Assembly: GCA_028715055.1 (NCBI GenBank)
Contig: JAQTLE010000006.1
Coordinates: 1 to 48,012 of the forward strand
DNA length: 48,012 nucleotides
Origin: Sulfurovaceae bacterium
GTDB taxonomy: Bacteria > Campylobacterota > Campylobacteria > Campylobacterales > Sulfurovaceae
Reading direction: 5' to 3'
The notes beneath the pieces are model-generated. The model searched no databases. It saw nothing but the letters and a program-made list of their open reading frames with translations, and had not been told where the DNA came from. Below, in pieces: positions 1 through 8,329 of this stretch (position 1 is the stretch's first letter; every line of letters begins with the position of its first letter). A program made the translations under genes and the position numbers.

Positions 1-256
1 CCGAACGCTTGTCTATCAAAACAACATCGATCTTCGGATTGCCTTTTTTGATATATTTTGCGATTGTAAGACCTGATGGTCCAGCTCCAACAATAACAAC
101 TCGTTTGCCTTTTGGTGCAGGAACCGGGGCTGGGGCTAAAAGAACTCTTTTTGACGCGGTTGTTACACCGTTACTATCCGCATGTACACTTACTGTTGTG
201 GCCGCAATTGCCGCCAAGCCAGAAAACTTTATTGCATCTCTTCGTGATATTGCCAT
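1..256 (-). CDS. Tat-exported FAD/NAD-binding flavoprotein, FccB-like (partial, 3' end cut off)
   Basis: Only the first 85 codons are inside the window; the frame runs open off the left edge. The N-terminus has a twin-arginine signal (SRRDAIKFSG at residues 4-13, followed by an Ala-rich hydrophobic stretch and HAD), so the protein should be exported folded with its cofactor. After a Pro/Ala linker comes a dinucleotide-binding fold with GAGPSG near residues 63-68 and an acidic strand end (VVLID). This layout matches the flavoprotein subunit of flavocytochrome c sulfide dehydrogenase, and the small cytochrome c encoded upstream on the same strand fits the FccA partner. A periplasmic sulfide:quinone reductase-type or other FAD oxidoreductase cannot be excluded without the rest. 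The start has a good AGGAGA site 8 bases upstream. Confidence 0.75.
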   Translation of the reverse strand, partial: MAISRRDAIKFSGLAAIAATTVSVHADSNGVTTASKRVLLAPAPVPAPKGKRVVIVGAGPSGLTIAKYIKKGNPKIDVVLIDKRS

Positions 257-508
257 CGTAAAACTCTCCTAATATAAATTTTTGTTACAAATAAAATGAT
301 ATAAAAAATAAACTTAATAAATAATAAATAATGAAATAATAATATTAATAATATTTATAAATAAACATAAATATAACACAGTTTAATTACTTGCAGAAGG
401 TATAAACATAGATAAAAGGTTTCTATAAATATTAAAAATAGTATAAAGAAGATAAACAAAACTAAATGATTTATTTGATATGAAAAGAAAAATTGATTGA
501 AATTGATT

Positions 509-530
509 AGTCTCCACTCGAGTGAAGACT
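509..530 (-). terminator. Hairpin between cytochrome c and flavoprotein genes
   Basis: A near-perfect 22-base palindrome (AGTCT-CACTC/GAGTG-AGACT arms, one mismatch that becomes a G-U pair in minus-strand RNA) lies just after the cytochrome c stop codon. The downstream U-tract on the minus strand is weak (TAATCAATTT). It may be an attenuating terminator or an RNA-stability element that lets cytochrome and flavoprotein levels differ. Confidence 0.45.
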
Positions 531-537
531 AAAAAGA

Positions 538-840
538 TTATTTTAGTTTAGAGATGTAAGCAGCTACATCAGAAAGTGTTTTTGCATCCATAGCAGCAAC
601 ATTGCCTTTCATAACTGCACCCATACCATTAGTATTTAGTGTGCCTGCTTTATAACCTTGAAGTTTTTTCAACAATACTGCAGAACTTTGTCCAGCTATA
701 ATAGCTGATTTGCCTAGAGCCGGAGTTTTGCCGTTAGCACCGTGGCAGCTTGCACATTTAGTGTTAAATGTTGCTGCACCGTCAGCCATTAAGATTGATG
801 AAGTTGCCAAAATAAGGGCAGAGATTGCCAATTTTTTCAT
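538..840 (-). CDS. Small periplasmic cytochrome c (c553 type, possible FccA)
   Basis: This 100-residue protein begins with a Sec signal peptide (MKKLAISALILATSSILMADG) and has one class I haem-binding site, CASCH near residues 29-33, with candidate Met ligands in NGMGAVMKG. It would carry electrons in the periplasm. It lies upstream of the exported flavoprotein on the same strand, 281 bases away, so it could be its haem subunit. The wide gap and intervening hairpin mean it could equally be a soluble c553 carrier used by other enzymes. AAGGAC precedes the start at normal spacing. Confidence 0.85.
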   Translation of the reverse strand: MKKLAISALILATSSILMADGAATFNTKCASCHGANGKTPALGKSAIIAGQSSAVLLKKLQGYKAGTLNTNGMGAVMKGNVAAMDAKTLSDVAAYISKLK

Positions 841-882
841 AATTTGTCCTTTAAATGTATTCGTGATTTTTTAATCGGGAGT

Positions 883-890
883 ATTTTATA
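883..890 (-). promoter_or_regulatory. Putative -10 element of the cytochrome c gene
   Basis: TATAAAAT on the minus strand, about 40 bases upstream of the cytochrome start, in an AT-rich stretch. No clear -35 is visible, as is usual for sigma70 promoters of this phylum. Confidence 0.45.
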
Positions 891-1037
891 TTATGTAAGC
901 TAATTTAATCTTTAAATTAATAATTTTGAGTGATTAATTATTATAATACAATTTAAACTTTATCATCTTTTATAATTAAGTTCCAAAAAGATTAATAAAA
1001 CATGCATAATTGTAATTGTATTTAATTTTATAGATTA

Positions 1038-2009
1038 TCAAAATGGCAAATATATTTTTCTTGTCATCTCTTCATATTCGCTTTGGCAGTCACTATCCAA
1101 TGTAATCCCCCCACCGCTTTTGTAATACAGCTTTCCGTCTTCTTTTTCTATATAACGAATAATAACCGCAGAATGGAGAGATGAACCATCATATATGCCA
1201 AATATACCGGTGTACCATCCTCTATTATAATCTTCAATTTTTTCTATAATATCAACTGTGCTTTTCTTTGGGGTGCCGCTTATAGATCCTGCCGGAGTAA
1301 GATTATCAAGTATATCCCCGATTTTAGAATGCCAATTATTTTGCATTTTCCCCGTGATATGCGAACTGACTTGGAGCAATTCCTCGGTGCCGGCCTTGAT
1401 GCTATCGATGTATCTAAACTTTTTTACTTTTATATCATTTGCTACGATACCTAGATCATTTCGCATAAGATCAACTATCATTATATGTTCGGCCATTTCT
1501 TTGACATCAGATAAAATCTGTTCCTCTGCATTTTGCAATGATGCATCGATCGTACCCTTCATTGGATAGGTTGAAATAATATTATCTTTTATATCTATAA
1601 ATTTTTCAGGAGAAAAGCATATAAATCTATTTTTAAAATATAGTTTGTATTTGGCTTTGGATGCGCCGAATATTTCAATTAAGCTCAAATCAGTTTCAAT
1701 TTGCGTACGAAATGTTAGATTGAGCAGATATGTATTACCTGATTTTATCTCTTCTATAATTTGATCAAATGCTTTTTTATACTGCATGAAGTCTATCAAA
1801 TTTCGTTTTAGATAATATGACTTACGTATGGGTGTTTCTGGGCAATTGTAGATCGATCCAAGTTTATAAAAAATATCATTATCCAATTTATCGAGAGCAG
1901 AAGTAAAAATATCTTGCTTATCATATGATATGATGAATAAAAATGGTGTTTTAGAAGCACCAAGGTCATTAATTGTTTTAATTCCCTCGGCATATGAATA
2001 ATGCGGCAT
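1038..2009 (-). CDS. pabB: Aminodeoxychorismate synthase component I, short form
   Basis: Aminates chorismate to 4-amino-4-deoxychorismate for folate synthesis, normally with a glutaminase partner. The 323 residues cover the chorismate-binding catalytic domain, with TYPMKGTI near the middle, AGTEELLQVSSH, GSISGTPKKSTVDIIEKIE and the C-terminal KSGGGITLDSD signature. It lacks the N-terminal region of about 120 residues found in the enterobacterial enzyme, as is common for Campylobacterota PabB. The start overlaps the pyrB stop by one base (TAATG), so the two are probably translationally coupled. No pabA or pabC lies next to it. TrpE is unlikely because of the small size and the absence of trp neighbours. 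Confidence 0.88.
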   Translation of the reverse strand: MPHYSYAEGIKTINDLGASKTPFLFIISYDKQDIFTSALDKLDNDIFYKLGSIYNCPETPIRKSYYLKRNLIDFMQYKKAFDQIIEEIKSGNTYLLNLTFRTQIETDLSLIEIFGASKAKYKLYFKNRFICFSPEKFIDIKDNIISTYPMKGTIDASLQNAEEQILSDVKEMAEHIMIVDLMRNDLGIVANDIKVKKFRYIDSIKAGTEELLQVSSHITGKMQNNWHSKIGDILDNLTPAGSISGTPKKSTVDIIEKIEDYNRGWYTGIFGIYDGSSLHSAVIIRYIEKEDGKLYYKSGGGITLDSDCQSEYEEMTRKIYLPF

Positions 2010-2890
2010 TATGAATCAAGCAAAAGCATTTTAAGTACAGCCATGCGTACAAACACACCATTGGTTACTTGCGTGAGCACTTTGCATCTGTTGTCATTAA
2101 GTATTTCATCTGATATGTCTATATTTCTCATTACAGGACCTGGGTGCATTATTATAATATCACGATCACCTAAGACTTTTGGCGTGATGCAATAATGAGA
2201 AGCGTACGTATCGTAATCTTCAAATATCGGTGTTTTGTGGCGTTCTAATTGTGCTCTTAGACTCATGATAACATCGACTTTATCTATTACGTCTTCTAAT
2301 TTTTCATAATGAGTTAATTTAGTCTCGATCGGCATGAATGGAGCAGGAGCGACCAAGCTGACTTTCACGCCGAATCTCGGTAGCAAGCTTATGGCAGAAC
2401 TAGCTACTCTTGAGTTTGCGATATCGCCTACTATGGCTACATGTTTTCCTTCAAGCGAACCAAAATGCTCTTGAAGTGTAAACAGATCAAGTAAGGCTTG
2501 AGTAGGATGAGCATAATTCCCGGCTCCCGCATTAATGACAGGGGCCATATTCATGTCCGCCAAAGCTTGCGGTATTTCATTGGAAGAATGTCGAATAATT
2601 ACACCGTTTGGATGCATTGCTCCAAGATTTACAAATGTGTCTTCTATTGTTTCACCTTTGCTGGTTGAGCTTTTTGACGGATCTAAATGAATAACAGATG
2701 CGCCTAGTTTTTTTGCAGCCACTTCAAATGAACTTCTCGTTCGCGTTGAGTTTTCAAAAAATAAAGTAAAAAGCAGTTTATTACGAAGCAGCGCTGGCAT
2801 ATAACCATTATTTTTAAATCGTGCGGCATCTTGCAAAATATTATTGATTTGTTCTATGCTGAAATCATTGGTTGCTATGAGGTGTTGCAT
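2009..2890 (-). CDS. pyrB: Aspartate carbamoyltransferase catalytic subunit
   Basis: Condenses carbamoyl phosphate with aspartate, the first committed step of pyrimidine synthesis in the cytoplasm. The 293 residues show the carbamoyl-phosphate signature FFENSTRTRSSFE near residues 44-56, the HPTQALLD segment and the MHPGPVMRN motif near the C-terminus. No regulatory subunit (pyrI) is present nearby. A strong AAGGAGG site 5 bases before the ATG and a TATAAT box support this start. It is followed by pabB with a one-base overlap. Confidence 0.95.
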   Translation of the reverse strand: MQHLIATNDFSIEQINNILQDAARFKNNGYMPALLRNKLLFTLFFENSTRTRSSFEVAAKKLGASVIHLDPSKSSTSKGETIEDTFVNLGAMHPNGVIIRHSSNEIPQALADMNMAPVINAGAGNYAHPTQALLDLFTLQEHFGSLEGKHVAIVGDIANSRVASSAISLLPRFGVKVSLVAPAPFMPIETKLTHYEKLEDVIDKVDVIMSLRAQLERHKTPIFEDYDTYASHYCITPKVLGDRDIIIMHPGPVMRNIDISDEILNDNRCKVLTQVTNGVFVRMAVLKMLLLDS

Positions 2891-2915
2891 AGTGCCTCCT
2901 TATAAATATTACAAG

Positions 2916-2921
2916 ATTATA
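2916..2921 (-). promoter_or_regulatory. -10 box of pyrB-pabB
   Basis: TATAAT on the minus strand, about 26 bases before the pyrB ATG, with a TTTTGA context upstream. No convincing -35. Confidence 0.5.
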
Positions 2922-2959
2922 TCAAAATAGGGGTTAGTTTTGGTTTTGGAAGTTTGTTT

Positions 2960-2975
2960 TCCGCCCAAAGGCGGA
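2960..2975. other. GC-rich hairpin between malic enzyme and pyrB
   Basis: TCCGCC-CAAA-GGCGGA forms a 6-bp perfect stem with a 4-base loop, standing out in AT-rich DNA. It is downstream of the malic enzyme stop and upstream of the pyrB promoter. It has no U-tract on the minus strand, so it is not a classic terminator; it may stabilise the malic enzyme mRNA end. Confidence 0.5.
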
Positions 2976-3005
2976 TAAGGTTTGTTTTGAGTATTAAGCT
3001 TTGGT

Positions 3006-4283
3006 TTATGAGTTGGCAAGTCTTTTTAGTCTTTCTTTGTAAGCTGCCATGTCAAAGTCTTTAACACCTGCAACATCATCAGCGATCGCAGCTTCAGCTA
3101 CAGCATAAGATACCCATTCCATAAGTCTTTTGTCGAAAGGCGAAGGAATGATATACTCCGGCCCGAAAACCATATCAGTTCTATTGTGGGCTTTTGCTAC
3201 ATAATCTGGTGTTGGTTCTTTTGCAAGAGCTGCAAGAGCACGAGAAGCAGCCATTTTCATATTTTCAGTGATTTTTGTTGCTCTTACATCAAGTGCGCCA
3301 CGGAATATGAAAGGGAATCCAAGTACATTATTTACTTGGTTAGCAAAGTCGCTTCTACCGGTTCCTATGATCAAATCATCTCTAACTGATTTTGCAAGAT
3401 CAGGCATGATCTCAGGTGTTGGGTTCGCACAAGCAAAGATTATAGGATTAGCTGCCATAGAAGCAACCATTTCTTTGCTGATCTGCTCAGGACCTGAAAG
3501 ACCTAGTATCATATCTGCATTTTTTGCCGCATCTTCAGGAGTTCTATCTTCAGTATCGATAGCAAAAGATTTTTTTTGTTCGTTAAGGTCTGTTCTACCA
3601 GTATGGATTACACCTTTAGAGTCAAGCATAGTGATATTTTTAACACCAAGTTGTCTATACATATTTGCGCACGCTATACCGCTAGCTCCTGCTCCGATAA
3701 CTACTACTTTAAGCTCCTCAGCTTTTTTGCCGCTCATTTCAAGAACGTTGATAAGGCCAGCAGTTGTGATAACTGCTGTTCCATGTTGGTCATCGTGGAA
3801 TACAGGAACATTACAGATCTCTTTTAGTCTTTCTTCGATCTCGAAACATTTAGGAGCACCAATGTCCTCAAGGTTGATCCCGCCGAATGTATCAGCGATC
3901 GCTGCAACAGTTCTGATGATTTCTTCTGTATCTTTTGTGTTTAATTCTATATCAACAGCATCAACTTTTGCAAAAGTTTTGAAAAGTACGCATTTACCTT
4001 CCATTACAGGTTTGCCTGCAAGGTGACCGATATCCCCAAGTCCAAGAACTGCTGTTCCGTCAGAAATTACAGCAACAAGATTTCCTTTATTTGTGTAATC
4101 ATATGCTTTATTTATATCTTTTTCGATTTCCAAACAAGGATATGCAACACCAGGGCTATATGCCATAGAAAGTTCTTTTACAGTGTCACATGGTTTTGTG
4201 ATAAGTGTTCCGATTTTACCGTTTGTATCAAATTCGTTTTTTGCTTTATGATAATCTAATGATTCTTGTTCAAAAGTCGACAT
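3006..4283 (-). CDS. Malic enzyme (oxidative decarboxylating malate dehydrogenase), short form
   Basis: Converts malate to pyruvate and CO2 with reduction of NAD(P). The 425 residues contain the N-terminal malic domain (LSMAYSPGVAYPC, then ISDGTAVLGLGDIG and EDIGAPKCFEIEERL, then FHDDQHGTA) and a C-terminal NAD(P)-binding domain (VVIGAGASGIACANMY near residues 194-209). It lacks the phosphotransacetylase-like extension of the long MaeB enzymes. Cofactor choice cannot be read reliably from the sequence. The gene is monocistronic, with AGGAGG before the ATG. In an autotroph or mixotroph it would supply pyruvate or NADPH. An inverted repeat sits at its promoter (separate entry). Confidence 0.93.
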   Translation of the reverse strand: MSTFEQESLDYHKAKNEFDTNGKIGTLITKPCDTVKELSMAYSPGVAYPCLEIEKDINKAYDYTNKGNLVAVISDGTAVLGLGDIGHLAGKPVMEGKCVLFKTFAKVDAVDIELNTKDTEEIIRTVAAIADTFGGINLEDIGAPKCFEIEERLKEICNVPVFHDDQHGTAVITTAGLINVLEMSGKKAEELKVVVIGAGASGIACANMYRQLGVKNITMLDSKGVIHTGRTDLNEQKKSFAIDTEDRTPEDAAKNADMILGLSGPEQISKEMVASMAANPIIFACANPTPEIMPDLAKSVRDDLIIGTGRSDFANQVNNVLGFPFIFRGALDVRATKITENMKMAASRALAALAKEPTPDYVAKAHNRTDMVFGPEYIIPSPFDKRLMEWVSYAVAEAAIADDVAGVKDFDMAAYKERLKRLANS

Positions 4284-4312
4284 AATATCCTCCTAATTTA
4301 ATTGTTTGATCG

Positions 4313-4318
4313 ATTATA
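4313..4318 (-). promoter_or_regulatory. -10 box of malic enzyme
   Basis: TATAAT on the minus strand, 30 bases before the malic enzyme start, in the context GATATAATCG. The expected -35 zone (about 4336-4341) overlaps one arm of the inverted repeat at 4339-4382. Confidence 0.5.
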
Positions 4319-4338
4319 TCTCTTTATTTCAAGAGGTT

Positions 4339-4382
4339 CACATAAATTGGAGAAAAGTTTTAGACACAAACTAATTTATGTG
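4339..4382. promoter_or_regulatory. Inverted repeat upstream of malic enzyme, possible operator
   Basis: CACATAAATT (4339-4348) and AATTTATGTG (4373-4382) are perfect 10-base inverted arms with centres 34 bases apart, about three helical turns. The proximal arm lies over the -35 zone of the malic enzyme promoter. The element is also just downstream of bioD, so a weak AT-rich terminator hairpin is the alternative. Confidence 0.4.
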
Positions 4383-4413
4383 TATAGTTGAAACACTTTA
4401 AATAGGATTTTGC

Positions 4414-5052
4414 TTAGGATATGAGAGTTTTTGTGTATATTTGTAGTTCATTTTGTACACTCCACCATTCTGGAAAGATTGCATCATAATAAGGTTTTGT
4501 TACTTTTTTGAAAGTATCTAGCTCTTTATGCATATTTACACACCAATCGAAGACCAATTTTTTTGATCTTAAAGCTTCAATAGATAGTAATGTTTCATTG
4601 ATACATCCAAGACCTGATGGAGTAACTAGTAATGTCTTGGCATCAAATATCGAAATCAGATCTATCATTTTTATATCTTCTGTGATTGGAGTCATCAATC
4701 CACCGGCGCTTTCTATTATAAGTATGTCGCATAACGATTTGAGTTCTTTGTATTTTGATATGATTGTGTCGATGTTTATGATTTTATCAACATCAGCACA
4801 AAATGGAGCAGCGGGCAGGCTGAAGGTATAAGCAGTGATATCGTGCGGCTTTAGTAATGAAAAATTTTTATTATATTTTTTGCATTTTTCAAGCATCGAT
4901 GAAGCATCAAGCGGTTCGTTTATAACCCCCGTCTCTATAGGTTTAAACACTCCGGTTTTTATACCTAGTTTGCCAAATTCGTCTATGAGTTTGAGTGTAG
5001 TAAAAGTTTTACCTACATTAGTACCGGTAGCTGTTATAAAAATGGGTTTCAC
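4414..5052 (-). CDS. bioD: ATP-dependent dethiobiotin synthetase
   Basis: Closes the ureido ring of dethiobiotin from diaminopelargonate, CO2 and ATP, the penultimate step of biotin synthesis. The protein starts KPIFITATGTNVGKT, with the family P-loop ATGTNVGKT within the first 15 residues, followed by KPIETG and IIESAGGLMTPI. I choose the GTG at 5052, with GGA about 10 bases upstream. The longer frame reaching 5106 adds 18 residues that no BioD needs and would put the shared promoter region inside the gene. No other bio gene is adjacent. It diverges from clpS. Confidence 0.9.
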   Translation of the reverse strand: MKPIFITATGTNVGKTFTTLKLIDEFGKLGIKTGVFKPIETGVINEPLDASSMLEKCKKYNKNFSLLKPHDITAYTFSLPAAPFCADVDKIINIDTIISKYKELKSLCDILIIESAGGLMTPITEDIKMIDLISIFDAKTLLVTPSGLGCINETLLSIEALRSKKLVFDWCVNMHKELDTFKKVTKPYYDAIFPEWWSVQNELQIYTKTLIS

Positions 5053-5073
5053 TTGCAATTTTTCCGTGATTTT

Positions 5074-5081
5074 AGTATAAA
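5074..5081. promoter_or_regulatory. Overlapping divergent -10 elements of bioD and clpS
   Basis: AGTATAAA reads as TATAAA (5076-5081) toward clpS and as TATACT (5074-5079, minus strand) toward bioD. Each is correctly placed for a short leader before its gene, within a spacer of only 69 bases. Neither has a clear -35. Confidence 0.4.
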
Positions 5082-5121
5082 TAGTAAATAAAAAATATTT
5101 TACCATAAAAAAGGAAAAGCA

Positions 5122-5418
5122 TTGCCAAAAACCGATGTATCCCTAGAAACTATATACGCTCTTGATGATCCGAAAAAATATAAAGTGATATTGCATAATG
5201 ACCACTATACCTCTATGGATTTTGTGATACACGTCCTTACGAGCATATTTCATAAAAATGCCATGGAAGCGCAAGAAATCATGTTGCAAATTCACGAAAA
5301 AGGCAAAGGAACATGTGGTATATATACATATGAAATAGCTCAAACAAAAGTAGCCCAAGTATCTAGACTGGCAAAGCAAAATGGTTTTCCATTGCTTGCC
5401 ACGATGGAGGAGGAATAA
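5122..5418 (+). CDS. clpS: ClpS adaptor, N-degron recognition
   Basis: Binds proteins with bulky hydrophobic N-terminal residues (Leu, Phe, Tyr, Trp) and delivers them to ClpAP. The 98 residues show the family signature around HNDHYTSMDFVIHVL, with the Asn-Asp pair that contacts the substrate alpha-amino group, and the HEKGKGTCGIYTYEIA segment with the conserved His and the surface that meets the ClpA N-domain. The start is TTG with AAGGA 6 bases upstream; no ATG fits the conserved length. clpA begins two bases after its stop. Confidence 0.95.
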   Translation: MPKTDVSLETIYALDDPKKYKVILHNDHYTSMDFVIHVLTSIFHKNAMEAQEIMLQIHEKGKGTCGIYTYEIAQTKVAQVSRLAKQNGFPLLATMEEE

Positions 5419-5420
5419 TT

Positions 5421-7610
5421 ATGTATAGTAGGTCGCTAAAAGAAGTATTTGAAAATGCATTGGAATTTGCCACCTCTAATAGACATGAATATTTGACTGT
5501 TGAACATATTATGTTGTCTATTGTAGATAGTGTCGAAGGCAAGGAGATATTAGAGGCTTTAGATATTGAAACAGAGGAGTATGCTAAAAATTTACTGAAC
5601 TATATAATACAAAATACTCCTCTATTACCAGAAAATGGAGAGCCCACTCAAACTATTTCGCTTTCACGTGCACTTAATGATATGGTATCTCATATTCATA
5701 GTTCAGGCAAGAGCGAAGCAGATATCGGAGATATGCTTGCAGCTATTTTATTGCAAGAAGAGATATATGCAGTTTACCTATTGGAAAAAGAGGGGATCGA
5801 TAGAGTTGATGTATTGGAAATTATTTCGCATGGCGGATTTGATGCATCGCTAGAAAATCAATCTGAGGATAGTGATGCAGAATCGCCTTTGGCTATTTAT
5901 TGTCAAGATTTGATCGAACTTGCAAAAAATGGCAGTATAGATAAAGTAATAGGCAGAGAAAATGAGATAGAAAGAGTCATGCAAACTCTTTGTCGCAGAA
6001 AGAAAAATAATCCTTTGCTTGTCGGAGAAGCTGGAGTTGGAAAAACAGCTATAGTAGAAGGATTGGCTTTAAAGATCGTAAACAATGAAGTTCCCGAGAT
6101 ATTGCAAAATGCTCAGATCTTTGCTCTTGATATGGGTGCTTTGGTAGCCGGCACTAAATACAGAGGAGACTTTGAAAAACGGCTCAAAGGGATTTTAAAA
6201 GAAATAGAAGGCATTAAAGATGCGATATTATTTATTGATGAGATTCATATGATAGTAGGAGCCGGAGCAACAAGCGGCGGAAGTATGGATGCTTCAAACC
6301 TTCTTAAGCCTGCACTTGCAAGAGGCGAGTTTAAATGTATAGGCGCTACCACATTTGCTGAGTATCGCAATTTTTTTGATAAAGACAAAGCATTATCAAG
6401 AAGATTTGCAAAAATAGATATTAATGAGCCAAGCGAAGAAGATACACTAAAGATTCTAAAAGGTGCGAAAGCCAAATATGAAGAATTTCATCATATCACA
6501 TTCACAGATGATGCCCTCAAAAGAGCTATAGATCTATCAGTGCGATATATACATGATAGATTTTTGCCAGATAAAGCCATGGATATAATAGATGATGTTG
6601 GCGCTAATTGTGTGCTAAAAGGCAAACGAGACATTGTTATTACTTCACATGAAATAGAAGAGAGCGTTTCAAAATCTCTTTCATTGCCGTCTAACGTCGT
6701 AAGCGGCGATGATTTATCTAAACTTGCTTCTTTACAAAATGATTTAAAATCAAATATCATAGATCAAGACAAAGCCGTAGATGCTGTATCTAATGCTATC
6801 AAACGTTCTTATGCCGGATTGAGCGGAGAGCATAAACCAATTGGTAGTTTTTTGTTTGTAGGACCTACAGGAGTAGGTAAAACTGCGCTTGCCATAGAAC
6901 TTGCCAAAACAATGCAGATGCATTTTGCAAGATTTGATATGAGTGAATACATGGAAAAACATACAGTGAGTCGCTTGATAGGAGCACCTCCGGGGTATGT
7001 AGGGTTTGAACAAGGAGGGTTGTTAACCGAAACTATTAAAAAACATCCTCACACCGTGCTATTGCTTGATGAAATAGAAAAGGCCCATCCTGATATTATG
7101 AATATTTTGTTGCAAGTAATGGATAATGCCAAACTTACTGACAATAATGGAATAGTAAGTGATTTTAGTCATGTAGTACTCATAATGACATCAAATCTAG
7201 GAACTAAAGAAGCTAATGTCATGGGATTTACCAAGGATACTAGTTCAAAAACCGACACAGCCTTAAAAGAGTTTTTTTCACCCGAGTTTCGCAATCGCTT
7301 GAGCGCTGTTATTGAGTTCGCTCCTCTTTCTGTGGAGAGTTTGGAGCATATAGTAATGCTTGAGATAGCCAAGTTGAATATTATTCTTGCAGCTAAAAAT
7401 ATTAAACTATCTTTAACACCTAAAGCCAGAGAATATTTGGCAAAAGAGAGTTATGACATCAGATATGGAGCCAGACATATAGCCAGGGTGATAGATGAGA
7501 AAATCAAAGAGCATTTGAGTAATGAAATATTATTTGGCAGACTCAAAAATGGAGGCAAAGTAACTGTTGGATTTAAAGCAAATCATCTGGAGTTTACATT
7601 TGGAGCATAA
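5421..7610 (+). CDS. clpA: ClpA, AAA+ unfoldase of the ClpAP protease
   Basis: A two-ATPase-domain unfoldase of 729 residues. An N-terminal Clp repeat domain (about 1-145) binds ClpS. The first AAA+ module has Walker A GEAGVGKT at 202-209 and Walker B ILFIDEIHM. The second has GPTGVGKT near 481-488 and LLLDEIEKAHPD. MGF in the NVMGFTKD segment, ahead of FFSPEFRNRL, sits where the ClpP-docking IGL/IGF tripeptide is found. There is no ClpB-type middle coiled coil. It lies between clpS and aat, so substrate tagging, recognition and unfolding are co-expressed. ClpP is not in the window. Confidence 0.96.
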   Translation: MYSRSLKEVFENALEFATSNRHEYLTVEHIMLSIVDSVEGKEILEALDIETEEYAKNLLNYIIQNTPLLPENGEPTQTISLSRALNDMVSHIHSSGKSEADIGDMLAAILLQEEIYAVYLLEKEGIDRVDVLEIISHGGFDASLENQSEDSDAESPLAIYCQDLIELAKNGSIDKVIGRENEIERVMQTLCRRKKNNPLLVGEAGVGKTAIVEGLALKIVNNEVPEILQNAQIFALDMGALVAGTKYRGDFEKRLKGILKEIEGIKDAILFIDEIHMIVGAGATSGGSMDASNLLKPALARGEFKCIGATTFAEYRNFFDKDKALSRRFAKIDINEPSEEDTLKILKGAKAKYEEFHHITFTDDALKRAIDLSVRYIHDRFLPDKAMDIIDDVGANCVLKGKRDIVITSHEIEESVSKSLSLPSNVVSGDDLSKLASLQNDLKSNIIDQDKAVDAVSNAIKRSYAGLSGEHKPIGSFLFVGPTGVGKTALAIELAKTMQMHFARFDMSEYMEKHTVSRLIGAPPGYVGFEQGGLLTETIKKHPHTVLLLDEIEKAHPDIMNILLQVMDNAKLTDNNGIVSDFSHVVLIMTSNLGTKEANVMGFTKDTSSKTDTALKEFFSPEFRNRLSAVIEFAPLSVESLEHIVMLEIAKLNIILAAKNIKLSLTPKAREYLAKESYDIRYGARHIARVIDEKIKEHLSNEILFGRLKNGGKVTVGFKANHLEFTFGA

Positions 7611-7612
7611 AT

Positions 7613-8329
7613 ATGACATCGCAGGATGACTATCCTATATATCAATTAGGAGAAGATCATATTTTCCCAGATCCCAGAAATGCTTCCGATGAAGGTCTTT
7701 TAGCTTTTGGCGGAGATCTATCTTCAGAGATGATACTTACGGCTTATCAGAAAGGAATTTTCCCATGGTTCAGCAAAAGCGACCCGGTTCTTTGGTGGTC
7801 GCCAAATCCAAGACTTTTACTTTATCCATCTCAATTCAAAGTATCCAAATCATTCCGCAAAACACTTAAAGGCAATCGTTTTGAAGTGAAATTTGATACC
7901 AATTTCAGCAATGTCATTAAAGCTTGTGCTTTTACACCCAGAGAAGGCCAAAACAGTACTTGGATATTGCCGCAGATGCAAGAAGCATATATAAAACTTC
8001 ACAATATGGGATTTGCACACAGTGTTGAGAGCTATATAGACGGTAAATTGGTTGGCGGATTGTATGGAATTGCTATTGGCAAGGCATTTTTTGGCGAATC
8101 AATGTTTTCCCATGTAAGTGATGCGTCCAAAGTTGTTTTTAAGGCACTAAGTGATGTTTTAGCTCTGAGAGGTTATGATTTCATAGATTGTCAAATGCCA
8201 ACAAAACACTTGATGAGTTTAGGGGCGGTGATAGTATCTAGAGATGATTTTTTGGATTCGCTTGAAATTACTATTAAAAAGCCTAGCGATTTAGGCTCTT
8301 GGCAAGAATTTAAATGGGAGCATCTATGA
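7613..8329 (+). CDS. aat: Leucyl/phenylalanyl-tRNA-protein transferase
   Basis: Transfers Leu or Phe from aminoacyl-tRNA to proteins with N-terminal Lys or Arg (and some Met), creating N-degrons for ClpS-ClpAP. The 238 residues have the family landmarks FPDPRNASDEGLLAFGGDLS, AYQKGIFPWF, WWSPNPRLLL, and the GNAT-like VGGLYGIAIGKAFFGESMFS and DCQMPTKHLMSLGA. The start follows the clpA stop by two bases and its stop overlaps tal by four (ATGA). The complete recognition arm of the pathway in one operon is a clear functional grouping. Confidence 0.96.
   Translation: MTSQDDYPIYQLGEDHIFPDPRNASDEGLLAFGGDLSSEMILTAYQKGIFPWFSKSDPVLWWSPNPRLLLYPSQFKVSKSFRKTLKGNRFEVKFDTNFSNVIKACAFTPREGQNSTWILPQMQEAYIKLHNMGFAHSVESYIDGKLVGGLYGIAIGKAFFGESMFSHVSDASKVVFKALSDVLALRGYDFIDCQMPTKHLMSLGAVIVSRDDFLDSLEITIKKPSDLGSWQEFKWEHL

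Noticed and set aside
9-272. Open plus-strand frame at the left edge
   Set aside because: It is antisense to the exported flavoprotein, whose Tat signal and GAGPSG motif on the minus strand are decisive.
3268-4026. Long open plus-strand frame opposite malic enzyme (252 codons)
   Set aside because: Its translation is low-complexity Ser/Ile-rich and is the mirror of a well-conserved enzyme; no ribosome site or promoter.
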